Assembly: GCA_033791445.1 (NCBI GenBank)
Contig: JASJGS010000114.1
Coordinates: 10,078 to 74,077, forward strand
Source of the DNA: JANTGF01 sp033791445
GTDB taxonomy: Bacteria > Bacteroidota > Bacteroidia > Bacteroidales > VadinHA17
Length of the DNA stretch: 64,000 nt
Direction: 5' to 3'
Positions 1-8,758 of the stretch are shown piece after piece. The notes under the pieces were generated by a model that made no database searches, was not told the origin of the DNA, and saw nothing but the letters and a program-made list of their open reading frames with translations. Every line of letters starts with the position of its first letter. Positions within the stretch are counted from its first letter, which is position 1. The position numbers were made by a program, and so were the translations under genes.

Positions 1-198
1 ACGGTTCCGGTAAATTTTACAGTTGATACAAAAGGTTATATAAAGAATGTATTTGTAGCCAAAGGAAAAGGTATTAATCCCGAACTGGATAAGGAGGCCA
101 TTCGGGTTATTTCCACAATGCCTAAATGGGAACCTGGAGCTCAAAGAGGCAAGAAAGTGCCTGTAGACCTATCCGTGCCGGTAAAATTCAGTCTATAA
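1..198 (+). CDS. TonB C-terminal domain protein (3' end only)
   Basis: Open from the first base in frame 1 and ending at TAA 196-198, so only the last 65 residues are visible. They read as a TonB_C domain: a beta-strand with FTVDTKGYIKNV, an acidic-lysine helix (NPELDKEAIRVISTMPKW), then EPGAQRGKKVPVDLSVPVKF. This is the usual end of an energy transducer that contacts TonB-dependent outer-membrane receptors from the periplasm. Bacteroidota also attach this domain to M56 peptidases and to other periplasmic proteins, so the full protein may not be a classical TonB. The N-terminus and its operon lie outside the window. Confidence 0.8.
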   Translation, partial: TVPVNFTVDTKGYIKNVFVAKGKGINPELDKEAIRVISTMPKWEPGAQRGKKVPVDLSVPVKFSL

Positions 199-240
199 TT
201 AACAAATGAAGTATTGTTTCAATGCAATTCATAATAAATA

Positions 241-266
241 AAAAAAGGGTTTCTAGAATCCCTTTC
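241..266. terminator. Bidirectional terminator between TonB-like gene and aminotransferase
   Basis: A-run, GGG (247-249), short TTCTAGAA-type loop, CCC (260-262), T-run. Read on the minus strand it is a hairpin followed by TTTTTTTATT, directly after the aminotransferase stop at 285. On the plus strand it follows the TonB-like stop. The stem is short and GC-poor, so its strength is uncertain. Confidence 0.5.
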
Positions 267-284
267 TCATCGTTATTGTTGGCT

Positions 285-1484
285 TTAAAAGATTCTGCCT
301 GGATATTTTTCAAGTGCCACCTCCAAACATTTCATAGCCTCCTTCAGGTCTTCAATTTTAAGAACATATGCAATACGGACCTCTTGCTTCCCTAAGCCCG
401 TGGTTTCATAAAACCCGGATGCTGGTGCTAGCATTACTGTAGCCTTATTGTATTCAAAATCACTTAGAATCCATTGTGAGAATTTATCTGCATCATCTAC
501 TGGAAGACTGGCAATGGTATAAAAGGCACCTCCTGGAGTCGGGCATTTTACACCAGGCATCTTGTTTAGTGCCTCTACCATGTAGTTTCTTCTCTCTATG
601 TATTCATCGTAGACCTCAATAAAATACTCAGGTGGAGTATCCAGCGAAGCTTCTCCTGCGATCTGACCCAGGCCGGGAGGACTAAGACGTGCCTGGGCAA
701 ACTTAAGTGCTGTACTTATAACTTCCTTATTCCTGGTTACCAGTGCTCCTATCCTTGTTCCACATGAGCTATATCGTTTTGATACAGAATCCATCATGAC
801 TACATTCTGCTCAATTCCTTTTAGGTTCAGGCAAGAAAAGTGCGTTTTCCCATCGTAGCAAAACTCCCTATACACTTCGTCGGAGAATAAATATAAGTCA
901 TGTTTTTTTACAATCTCTTTAAGCTTCTCCAACTCTTCTTTCGAATATAAATATCCTGTTGGGTTGTTTGGATTACAGATAAGAATTCCCTTTGTTTTTG
1001 CGCTTATTTTCTTTTCAAACTCTTCGATTGGGGGGAGTGCAAATCCATCGTCGATATAAGAAGTAATGGGTATTATTTGTATGCCGGCAGCAATGGCAAA
1101 ACCAAGGTAGTTTGCATAGAATGGTTCAGGAACTATAATTTCATCACCAGGGTTAAAGCATGACATCATACTGAAAAGAATTGCTTCTGAACCACCTGTA
1201 GTAATTAGCAATTGAGTATAGTCTATATCAATTCCAATACCCTTATAATATTCTGCCAACTTACGCCTATACGATTCATATCCAGCCGAATGGCTGTATT
1301 CCAGTACATTTTTATCTAAATTCCGGATGGCCACTAGAGCTACTTCTGGAGTGGAAATATCAGGTTGTCCAATATTAAGGTGATACACTTTAATGCCTTT
1401 GCTTTTGGCAACTTCTGCATAAGGAACGAGTTTGCGAATGGGTGATTCGGGCATCAGATTGCCCTTCTTTGAAATGGCTGGCAT
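285..1484 (-). CDS. Class I/II PLP-dependent aminotransferase (aspartate aminotransferase-like)
   Basis: A 399-residue fold-type I aminotransferase, the usual length of the AspB/AlaT subfamily. Visible motifs: LNIGQPDISTP (37-46) at the substrate entrance, TTGGSEA (95-101) in the cofactor phosphate site, NPNNPTG (171-177), SDEVYREF (201-208) with the Asp/Tyr that contact the pyridine ring, and DSVSKRYSSCGTRIG (232-246), in which K236 should be the Schiff-base lysine. It transfers an amino group between an amino acid, probably aspartate, and 2-oxoglutarate in the cytoplasm. The exact substrate cannot be read from sequence. A second Met at residue 11 is an alternative start. It is monocistronic and ends at the hairpin at 241-266. 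Confidence 0.9.
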   Translation of the reverse strand: MPAISKKGNLMPESPIRKLVPYAEVAKSKGIKVYHLNIGQPDISTPEVALVAIRNLDKNVLEYSHSAGYESYRRKLAEYYKGIGIDIDYTQLLITTGGSEAILFSMMSCFNPGDEIIVPEPFYANYLGFAIAAGIQIIPITSYIDDGFALPPIEEFEKKISAKTKGILICNPNNPTGYLYSKEELEKLKEIVKKHDLYLFSDEVYREFCYDGKTHFSCLNLKGIEQNVVMMDSVSKRYSSCGTRIGALVTRNKEVISTALKFAQARLSPPGLGQIAGEASLDTPPEYFIEVYDEYIERRNYMVEALNKMPGVKCPTPGGAFYTIASLPVDDADKFSQWILSDFEYNKATVMLAPASGFYETTGLGKQEVRIAYVLKIEDLKEAMKCLEVALEKYPGRIF

Positions 1485-1661
1485 AAGATTTGGTTTTAAA
1501 GAATTCTTACTGTCAATTATTTACAAATCTAATGAAGAATTGTGATATTAAATATGTTTAAGATCATAATAAACTTTTCAGATTTTAAAGGAATAGTTGG
1601 TCCAGAATGATCTTTGCTGTAATTGTCTGGTTTATAATGTGCACCTGACGTATAATTTTTA

Positions 1662-1669
1662 TATTTTTG
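1662..1669 (+). promoter_or_regulatory. Candidate -7 box (TATTTTTG) upstream of valS
   Basis: Exact match to the Bacteroidota -7 consensus TAnnTTTG, 36 bases before the valS ATG. No TTG is found at the proper -33 distance, so the call rests on one box. Confidence 0.35.
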
Positions 1670-1705
1670 CACGATTAATTTTTTTTTAGAAAATAGCACT
1701 TAAAT

Positions 1706-4342
1706 ATGGATATTAGCTCAAAATATGATCCTTCGAAAACTGAAGATTTTTGGTACTCATACTGGATGGACAAAGGCTTTTTTAAATCCCAGCCTGATGA
1801 CAGGGAACCCTATACAATTGTGAGTCCACCTCCCAATGTTACTGGTGTTCTACATATGGGACACATGCTTAACAATACCATTCAGGATATTTTAATTCGA
1901 CGCGCTCGTATGATGGGAAAAAATGCCTTATGGGTGCCGGGTACAGATCATGCTTCTATAGCCACTGAGGCCAGGGTTGTTGCAAAATTAAAAGATGAAG
2001 GAATAAACAAAACTGATCTTAGTCGCAAAAAATTCCTGGAGTATACCTGGGAATGGAGAGAAAAGCATGGTGGTATAATTCTTGAACAACTTAAAAAGCT
2101 TGGAGCTTCATGTGACTGGGATCGCACAAAATTCACCATGGACGATGATATGTCTGAAAGTGTGATAAATGTTTTTGTTGATCTTTATAATAAAGGACGT
2201 ATCTATCGGGGAGTACGAATGGTAAATTGGGATCCGGCTGCTAAAACAGCGGTTTCCGATGAGGAAGTAGTGCATAAGGAAGTGCAATCAAAACTTTATT
2301 ATGTTCGGTATCAAATTGATGGTGAGGATGATTACGTTACGATTGCCACAACACGGCCTGAAACAATTTTAGGGGATACAGCTGTTTGTGTACACCCAGA
2401 AGACGATCGTTTTAAGTATTTGCATGGGAAAAAAGTAGTCATCCCAATGGTAAACAGGCCGGTTCCTTTAATCACAGATGAGTATGTGGATAGGGAATTT
2501 GGAACAGGAGCATTAAAGATTACACCTGCCCACGATGAAAACGATTACGAGATTGGTATACGTCACCAATTGAATTCTATAAATATATTTAATGATGATG
2601 GCACTTTAAGTGAAAATGCAGAGGTCTTTATCGGTACAGATCGGTTTGAGGCGAGAGAATTGGTAGTTGAAGAATTGGAAAAAAATGGTTTATTAGTCAA
2701 AATTGAAGATTATGCTAATAAAGTAGGATATTCAGAACGCACAAATGCCGTGATTGAACCGAAGCTTTCTATGCAATGGTTCTTGAAAATGAAGGATTTA
2801 TCTGACCCTGCCCTGAAAAGTGTAATGAATGATTCTGTTAAGCTGGTTCCTGCAAAGTTCAAAAATACTTACAGGCACTGGATGGAAAATGTTCATGATT
2901 GGTGTATTTCGCGTCAATTGTGGTGGGGACAGCGTATTCCAGCCTGGTACTTGCCTGGTTCATCTGAATTTGTAATAGCCAATAATGAGACTGAAGCATT
3001 GGAACTTGCAAAAGAAAAAACCGGTAACCAAAATCTTAAAAGTGAGGATTTGGAACAGGATGAGGATGTTCTGGATACCTGGTTTTCTTCCTGGTTATGG
3101 CCTATATCCGTTTTTGATGGTATTAGAAATCCTGATAATTCTGATTTTAAATATTACTACCCTACCAATGATTTGGTAACAGCCCCTGAAATATTGTTTT
3201 TCTGGGTGGCCAGGATGATTATTGCTGGTTATGAATATGTTGACAAAAAACCTTTCAATAATGTTTATTTGACAGGTATAGTTCGTGATAAATTAGGAAG
3301 GAAAATGTCTAAGTCATTGGGCAATTCACCGGATCCGATTCATCTCATGGAGAAATATGGGGCCGATGGTGTTCGGGTAGGAATGCTTCTTTGTTCTCCT
3401 GCGGGAGGAGACTTATTATTCGATGAAAGCCTTACTGAACAGGGTCGTAATTTTGGAAATAAAATCTGGAATGCCTTCCGTTTAGTAAATAGCTTGGAGG
3501 TTGACAGCAATTTGATTCAACCGGAGGAGGCAAAAATTGCCAACAAATGGTTTAATGAGAAATTTAATGAATCATTGACCTTACTGGAAGATCAATTCAG
3601 TAAATATAGACTTTCAGAAGCATTGATGAATGTTTATAAGCTCTTCTGGGATGAGTTTTCAGGATGGTACCTGGAAATGGTAAAACCAGCATATCAGCAA
3701 CCGATTGATGAAAAATCGAAAAAGGAAGCTTTAAACTTTTTGGAGAAACTTATGAAGTTGCTCCATCCCTTTGTGCCATTCATTACCGAGGAGATTTGGC
3801 AAAAGATGGAAAAAAGGCAAGATGGTGAAAGTATTATGATAACGATGGCTCCAATATCAGAGCCTTTTGAGAAAGCATGTGTAGAAAGATTTGAGAAAGC
3901 CAAGGAAACCATTAGTTCCATTCGGACAATTAGAAAAGAAAAGAATATTCCAAATAAGGAAGAACTAAGTCTTCTGGTTCTCGAAGATGAGCAGGTATTT
4001 GATAATCGGTTTGGTGAAGTGGTAAAAAAGCTTTGCTATTTATCAGATATTCAATTTGTTGAATATAAGCCGGAAAATGCAGTTTCTTTCATGGTTAAAA
4101 CTACCCAGTTTTATATTCCCCTGGGTGATAAAGTAGATGTAAAATCAGAATTGGAAAAACTCAATAAGGAATTGCAATACAATAGAGGATTTCTTAGCAG
4201 TGTTATGAAGAAGCTGAGCAATGAAAGATTTGTTCAGAATGCCCCGGAAAATGTCATAAACAAAGAAAATGAAAAGAAAGCAGATGCTGAGGCCCGGATT
4301 CAAACACTGGAGGATAGAATCCAGGAACTAACAGGTGCATAA
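1706..4342 (+). CDS. valS: Valyl-tRNA synthetase
   Basis: Class I aminoacyl-tRNA synthetase that charges tRNA-Val; 878 residues is normal for Bacteroidota ValRS. The HIGH motif appears as HMGH (50-53) inside PPPNVTGVLHMGH, and KMSKS is at 533-537 (GRKMSKSLGNS). ATTRPETILGDTAV marks the CP1 editing domain that removes mischarged threonine. DVLDTWFSSWLWP and TAPEILFFWVARM are typical of the Val/Ile/Leu catalytic core. The last ~60 residues are a Lys/Glu-rich coiled coil (the ValRS tRNA-binding arm). The ATG at 1706 follows an A-rich stretch without a Shine-Dalgarno sequence, as is common in this phylum. It is convergent with the protease gene and the two share the hairpin at 4401-4448. Confidence 0.97.
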   Translation: MDISSKYDPSKTEDFWYSYWMDKGFFKSQPDDREPYTIVSPPPNVTGVLHMGHMLNNTIQDILIRRARMMGKNALWVPGTDHASIATEARVVAKLKDEGINKTDLSRKKFLEYTWEWREKHGGIILEQLKKLGASCDWDRTKFTMDDDMSESVINVFVDLYNKGRIYRGVRMVNWDPAAKTAVSDEEVVHKEVQSKLYYVRYQIDGEDDYVTIATTRPETILGDTAVCVHPEDDRFKYLHGKKVVIPMVNRPVPLITDEYVDREFGTGALKITPAHDENDYEIGIRHQLNSINIFNDDGTLSENAEVFIGTDRFEARELVVEELEKNGLLVKIEDYANKVGYSERTNAVIEPKLSMQWFLKMKDLSDPALKSVMNDSVKLVPAKFKNTYRHWMENVHDWCISRQLWWGQRIPAWYLPGSSEFVIANNETEALELAKEKTGNQNLKSEDLEQDEDVLDTWFSSWLWPISVFDGIRNPDNSDFKYYYPTNDLVTAPEILFFWVARMIIAGYEYVDKKPFNNVYLTGIVRDKLGRKMSKSLGNSPDPIHLMEKYGADGVRVGMLLCSPAGGDLLFDESLTEQGRNFGNKIWNAFRLVNSLEVDSNLIQPEEAKIANKWFNEKFNESLTLLEDQFSKYRLSEALMNVYKLFWDEFSGWYLEMVKPAYQQPIDEKSKKEALNFLEKLMKLLHPFVPFITEEIWQKMEKRQDGESIMITMAPISEPFEKACVERFEKAKETISSIRTIRKEKNIPNKEELSLLVLEDEQVFDNRFGEVVKKLCYLSDIQFVEYKPENAVSFMVKTTQFYIPLGDKVDVKSELEKLNKELQYNRGFLSSVMKKLSNERFVQNAPENVINKENEKKADAEARIQTLEDRIQELTGA

Positions 4343-4400
4343 AGGAGATTTCTCGTTTCGTAAGAAATCAAATCAAAAAGAAATTTATAGAGAAATTAGA

Positions 4401-4448
4401 AAATGACCACTAAACGGTTTTTAATATTTAACCGTTTAGTGGTCATTT
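4401..4448. terminator. Strong bidirectional terminator, 19-bp perfect stem
   Basis: Arms 4401-4419 and 4430-4448 are perfect reverse complements (AAATGACCACTAAACGGTT) around a 10-base AT loop. T-rich sequence follows on the plus side, and the complementary A/T-rich flank serves the minus side. It lies between the convergent valS and protease genes, so it should end both transcripts. Confidence 0.85.
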
Positions 4449-4453
4449 AATTT

Positions 4454-7400
4454 TTACCTTTTTTCAAAGGGCTCGTGTTTAGGTTTTACGTAAGGATTTT
4501 CCTTCAATTGCTTATTGATCCATTCAATAGCTTTTTCAAGTTGAGGATCTTTCCCTTTTGCTAATTCAGTGTGGTTCTCCTCCACCTTAATATCCGGATC
4601 AACTCCATGTCCTTCTTTGAACCATTTCCCATCGGGATCATAGAATCGGAAGGAAGGCACGGTAACAAAACCGCCATCAATTAAAGGAGGTACTCCGGAA
4701 TAGCCAATCAGCCCACCCCAGGTTCTGGATCCAATTAGTGGACCTAATCCTTTCTTCCTGAAGAAATCCGGGAAGGCATCTCCACCTGAACCACTCCATC
4801 CATTGATAAGCATAGCTTTTGGACCGTAATTTCCTACATATGGAATCCGCATATCTTCAATTCCGCGAACTGCACCATAAGCTAAAGGAGTTCTGTTTAA
4901 CATTTCAATGAACCTGTCTGGAATCTGCCCACCACTGTTAAATCTTTCATCAATGATCAAACCATCTTTATGCCACTGCCCTGCAAACTGTCGCATCAAT
5001 TCATTTTGACCATCAACACCAGTGCTACGAACATAAATATATCCAATTTTACCGTCTGTGGCTTCCGCAACCTTTTTACGATTATTTTCTACCCATTCAA
5101 GATGGCGTAACCTGGACTCATCGCCCAAGGTTTTTACAATCACCTCACGAGCATTCTCCAGGCTAGCTTCCTTATTTATTTTTAACACGACTGTCTTGTC
5201 CGCAAGTCCTTGAAAAGCAGCATAAGGTTCAGTCTTCGTGGTAATAGGAATCCCATTAACGGATAAAATATATTCACATTCTTTTACATCCACACCTGGT
5301 TGGGCTAGTGGTGATTTTACTTCAGCATCCCAGGGAGCTCCTTTGATAATTTTCTTTATTTTGTAGAAACCATTGTCTGCCATGAAATCAACTCCCAGGT
5401 AGCCAGTATTAGTTCTTAATGACTTTTCAGCATCACCACCACCCTTATAGGTATGGGATGCATTCATTTCTCCAATTAATTCACCAAGTACATAGTTTAC
5501 ATCCCAGCGAGTTACAGCATCATCCAATAACTTTTCATATTGTTTTCTCATACCCAGCCAATCAACACCATGCATATTTTCATCATAAAAATAATCTCTT
5601 TCCAGTCTCCATGCATCCACAAAAACCTGCTGCCATTCAGCTTTTGGATCAATAAATGCTTCCATCTCATTTAACCTGAGAGGCTTTTCCATCTTCTGTT
5701 CCGGCTTTACATCTATTATGGCTGCATTTCCATTGTTTGCCACGAGTAGTTTTTTGCCATCTGCAGATAAGTTATAAAAGTTAGCATTCTTAAAAATGGT
5801 TTTTTCTTCTCTTTCTTTGAGATCATAATATTTTATTGGAGTACTGGGCCTTGGGCTACCTTCTACAACAGTCTGGAATAGAAGTTTTCCAGAAACGGCC
5901 TGGAGGCCAAAGTAATCACCTGCTTTCGGTGGCAGAATAACAGATCTTTCTTCCATTCCATCCAGATCAATTTCTACACTTTTTTCCTTTTTATCATCTC
6001 CATCATCCTCTTTATCATCTTTTTTATTTTTCTTTTTCTTGTCTTTTTCTGATTCTTTCTCTTCCGCTTTTTCATCTTCTTTTATTTCCACCTTATCATT
6101 CCGTGCTTCTAAGGGAGAAGGAACATCTTTTCGAAGTGTCATTGCAGCGATAACGGTCGATTTAGGATAAATAAATGCCCAGTCCATGTCACTGTAAACA
6201 GGTTGCATGTGGCGGTTGGTTAGAAAGTACAAATATTTACCATCCGGATCAAAGGTGGGATTAGCATCACTATAAAAACCACTGGTAACCTGGTGTGAGG
6301 TATTGTCTTTTGTGTCAAACAAGAAAATTACAGCAGTATTATTAGTTTGAGATTTTGTATAGGCCATCCACCGGCTATCAGATGACCAACTAACAGAAAA
6401 GTTCATTAATCCTCCCTGGCCCATCCATTGTTCTCTACCCACATCGATGGAAGTATTTTTTTCAATATCAAATATTTTTATTTGACTTAACTGGTCAATA
6501 AAAGCAAGTTTTTTGCTATCAGGAGACCAGTAGAGATTATAACGAAAACCTGCACCATATGATGAAAGTTTCTTTTCCTGGTTATTTTCCAGGTTTAATA
6601 GAGTCAATTCATATTCACCAGATTGATCACTCCAAAAAGCGATGTATTTTCCATCTGGTGACCAGGCAGGGAAACGTTCAGCAACACCGCTGGTTTTAGT
6701 CAGATTTGTAACATATCCATGTTCTGCAGGAACTGAGAAAATATCACCCCGAGCTTCAATGATGGCTCTTTTCCCATCAGGGGATATACCACCACCCTGC
6801 ATATAATCTTTAACTTTCTTAACACTAGGGATAAGAGCTAATTGATCTGTTACAACTTTAATACTTACTTTTTTCTGTTCAAATGTTGAAAGGTTTAGTA
6901 AGTAAAGGTCTCCACCAGCTTCAAAGACGATATTCTCTGGGCCTATTGAAGGGAAATGGATATCAAAGTCCTTGAATTGAGTCAATTGTTTGTTTTGTTT
7001 GGTCTGCAGATCATAAACCCAGATATTGTTTCTTTCGTTGGGGCCGAGATCCGACAGAAAGAAAATTTTGTTGCCATGCCACATGGGTATTTCATCATTG
7101 GCAATATTATCAGTAATGTTGGTGGAAGAAAAATCTTCGAGGTTTAAGGTGAAAATATCTGGTGCCATTCCTCCGCGGTATCTTTTCCATGTTCTCGACA
7201 CCCTTGACTTATCAGTAAATGCAATACTTTTTCCGTCAGGTGAAAAGGAACCAAATTCAGCGAAAGCCATAGGTAGTTTTTCAGTTGGCCCTCCATATTG
7301 TGAGATCAGAAAAAGTTGCCTGAATCTTTGCCTTCCACTTTCTCTTGAAGAGGCAAACAGTAGTCTTTTTCCATCAGGATGCCATTCAATCATGCTATCT

Positions 7401-7726
7401 GGTCCACCATGGTATGTGATTCTTTCGGGGACCCCACCCGTTGTGGGCATAATATATATATCAGGGTTTCCATTGTAATTTCCGTTAAAGGCAATTTTTG
7501 ATCCATCAGGTGAAAATTTAGGGTAAGATTCTTCTCCATTTGGTGAACTTAGCTTAAAAGCGGTTCCTCCTTCAATGGGTACAATCCATATATCCCCGGC
7601 ATAAGAAAATGTAATCTGAGTCTCTGAAACATCAGGATAGCGAAACATTCGGGCATCGATTTGTGCCAGAAGGCTTAAAGTACTAAGGCCTGTGATTAAG
7701 GAAAAAAGAAAAAGTTTTAACTTCAT
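4454..7726 (-). CDS. Secreted tricorn-like protease: PD40 beta-propeller, PDZ, S41 peptidase
   Basis: A 1090-residue protein starting with a Sec signal peptide (LFLFSLITGLSTLSLLAQ). Residues ~25-500 hold repeated PD40/TolB-like blades (YPKFSPDGSKIAF, IEWHPDGKRLLF, FPAWSPDGKYIAF). At ~540-580 there is a very charged linker of alternating D, E and K. A tricorn core follows, then a PDZ-like region (~770-870) and a C-terminal S41 peptidase. The motif W977-S-G-S-G-G-D983 matches the tricorn nucleophile region; S978 or S980 is the likely catalytic serine. Full-length tricorn homologs in Bacteroidota are periplasmic or surface peptidases thought to degrade peptides, which is family knowledge and not shown here. 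The gene stands alone and is divergent from the phosphoesterase. Confidence 0.9.
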   Translation of the reverse strand: MKLKLFLFSLITGLSTLSLLAQIDARMFRYPDVSETQITFSYAGDIWIVPIEGGTAFKLSSPNGEESYPKFSPDGSKIAFNGNYNGNPDIYIMPTTGGVPERITYHGGPDSMIEWHPDGKRLLFASSRESGRQRFRQLFLISQYGGPTEKLPMAFAEFGSFSPDGKSIAFTDKSRVSRTWKRYRGGMAPDIFTLNLEDFSSTNITDNIANDEIPMWHGNKIFFLSDLGPNERNNIWVYDLQTKQNKQLTQFKDFDIHFPSIGPENIVFEAGGDLYLLNLSTFEQKKVSIKVVTDQLALIPSVKKVKDYMQGGGISPDGKRAIIEARGDIFSVPAEHGYVTNLTKTSGVAERFPAWSPDGKYIAFWSDQSGEYELTLLNLENNQEKKLSSYGAGFRYNLYWSPDSKKLAFIDQLSQIKIFDIEKNTSIDVGREQWMGQGGLMNFSVSWSSDSRWMAYTKSQTNNTAVIFLFDTKDNTSHQVTSGFYSDANPTFDPDGKYLYFLTNRHMQPVYSDMDWAFIYPKSTVIAAMTLRKDVPSPLEARNDKVEIKEDEKAEEKESEKDKKKKNKKDDKEDDGDDKKEKSVEIDLDGMEERSVILPPKAGDYFGLQAVSGKLLFQTVVEGSPRPSTPIKYYDLKEREEKTIFKNANFYNLSADGKKLLVANNGNAAIIDVKPEQKMEKPLRLNEMEAFIDPKAEWQQVFVDAWRLERDYFYDENMHGVDWLGMRKQYEKLLDDAVTRWDVNYVLGELIGEMNASHTYKGGGDAEKSLRTNTGYLGVDFMADNGFYKIKKIIKGAPWDAEVKSPLAQPGVDVKECEYILSVNGIPITTKTEPYAAFQGLADKTVVLKINKEASLENAREVIVKTLGDESRLRHLEWVENNRKKVAEATDGKIGYIYVRSTGVDGQNELMRQFAGQWHKDGLIIDERFNSGGQIPDRFIEMLNRTPLAYGAVRGIEDMRIPYVGNYGPKAMLINGWSGSGGDAFPDFFRKKGLGPLIGSRTWGGLIGYSGVPPLIDGGFVTVPSFRFYDPDGKWFKEGHGVDPDIKVEENHTELAKGKDPQLEKAIEWINKQLKENPYVKPKHEPFEKR

Positions 7727-7889
7727 GTTATTTATTTTTATGAAAAAAGCATTAATTATTTTGGGAGTTCAATATATAAAAAATCTTTAACCCAATAATT
7801 CTAAATAATTTGTACTGAGATTTGACTAGGAATTCTTGTATTATAAGTATTTTCAAAAAATTATTGCCAATTCATTAAAAACAATTACA

Positions 7890-8753
7890 ATGCCTCTTTG
7901 TTTTTTTGTTTCTGATTTACATGGGAAAATTGATAGATATGAGAAATTATTTAGCCTGATTGAAAATGAAAGACCAAAAGCGGTTTTTCTTGGTGGAGAC
8001 TTGCTCCCATCTGGAATTTATGACCTGACTTCCTGGGCGAAAGCTACAGGTGACTTTTTTCAGGAAATTCTAATTTCTGGATTTACAAGACTTCAGGAAA
8101 TTCTTGGTACTGATTTTCCCAATGTTTTTATAATTCTGGGCAACGATGATGGAAAAGGGAAGGAATATGCCTTTATCGAGTATTCAGATAATGGCTTATG
8201 GAACTATATACACAATAAAAAATCAAATTTTAATGGATTTAATGTATATGGATATTCATATATTCCTCCGACACCATTTTTACTCAAAGATTGGGAGAAA
8301 TATGATGTTTCAAGATATGTTGATCCTGGTTGTGTACCCCCTGAAGAAGGATACCATTCACTTAAGGTAGAAAAAGATGATTTAGTCTATTCAACTATAC
8401 AAAAAGACCTGGATGAATTGGTTGCTGAGGACGATTTATCAAATGCAATCCTCCTTTTTCATACACCACCCTATAAGACTATGCTGGATCGCGCTGCGTT
8501 GGATGGTAAAACATTTGAGCATGTTCCACTTGATGTTCATATTGGCAGTATTGCAGTTAAGAGATTTATCGAAGAAAAAAATCCGAAGTTTACATTACAT
8601 GGTCATGTTCATGAGTCAGCCAGATTAACCGGAAGCTGGAAGGATAATATTGGCAACACAATTGCATTATCAGCGGCTCATGATGGACCGGAGTTGGCAT
8701 TGGTTCGCTTTGATCCTGGTGATGAGAACTTATGTTCAAGAACTCTGATTTAG
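7890..8753 (+). CDS. Calcineurin-like metallophosphoesterase
   Basis: The open frame extends back to 7836, but the metallophosphoesterase fold begins at the ATG at 7890 (MPLCFFVSDLHGK), which gives 287 residues. Metal-binding motifs are in order: SDLHG (D-x-H), FLGGDLLPS (GD), ILGNDDG (GND in place of GNH), LFHTPPY, and LHGHVHES (GHxH). This set supports a two-metal phosphodiesterase or phosphatase. The Asp after GN, where most family members have His, is common in the YfcE/Icc-like subset but may affect substrate choice. There is no signal peptide from this start, so it is likely cytoplasmic. The substrate is unknown. It is convergent with the PPDK_N gene, with 5 bases between the stops. Confidence 0.8.
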   Translation: MPLCFFVSDLHGKIDRYEKLFSLIENERPKAVFLGGDLLPSGIYDLTSWAKATGDFFQEILISGFTRLQEILGTDFPNVFIILGNDDGKGKEYAFIEYSDNGLWNYIHNKKSNFNGFNVYGYSYIPPTPFLLKDWEKYDVSRYVDPGCVPPEEGYHSLKVEKDDLVYSTIQKDLDELVAEDDLSNAILLFHTPPYKTMLDRAALDGKTFEHVPLDVHIGSIAVKRFIEEKNPKFTLHGHVHESARLTGSWKDNIGNTIALSAAHDGPELALVRFDPGDENLCSRTLI

Positions 8754-8758
8754 ACCCT

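Noticed and set aside
7026..7478. 150-codon plus-strand open frame inside the tricorn-like protease
   Set aside because: Antisense to a well-supported gene, with no domain or signal and composition expected of a frame shadow.
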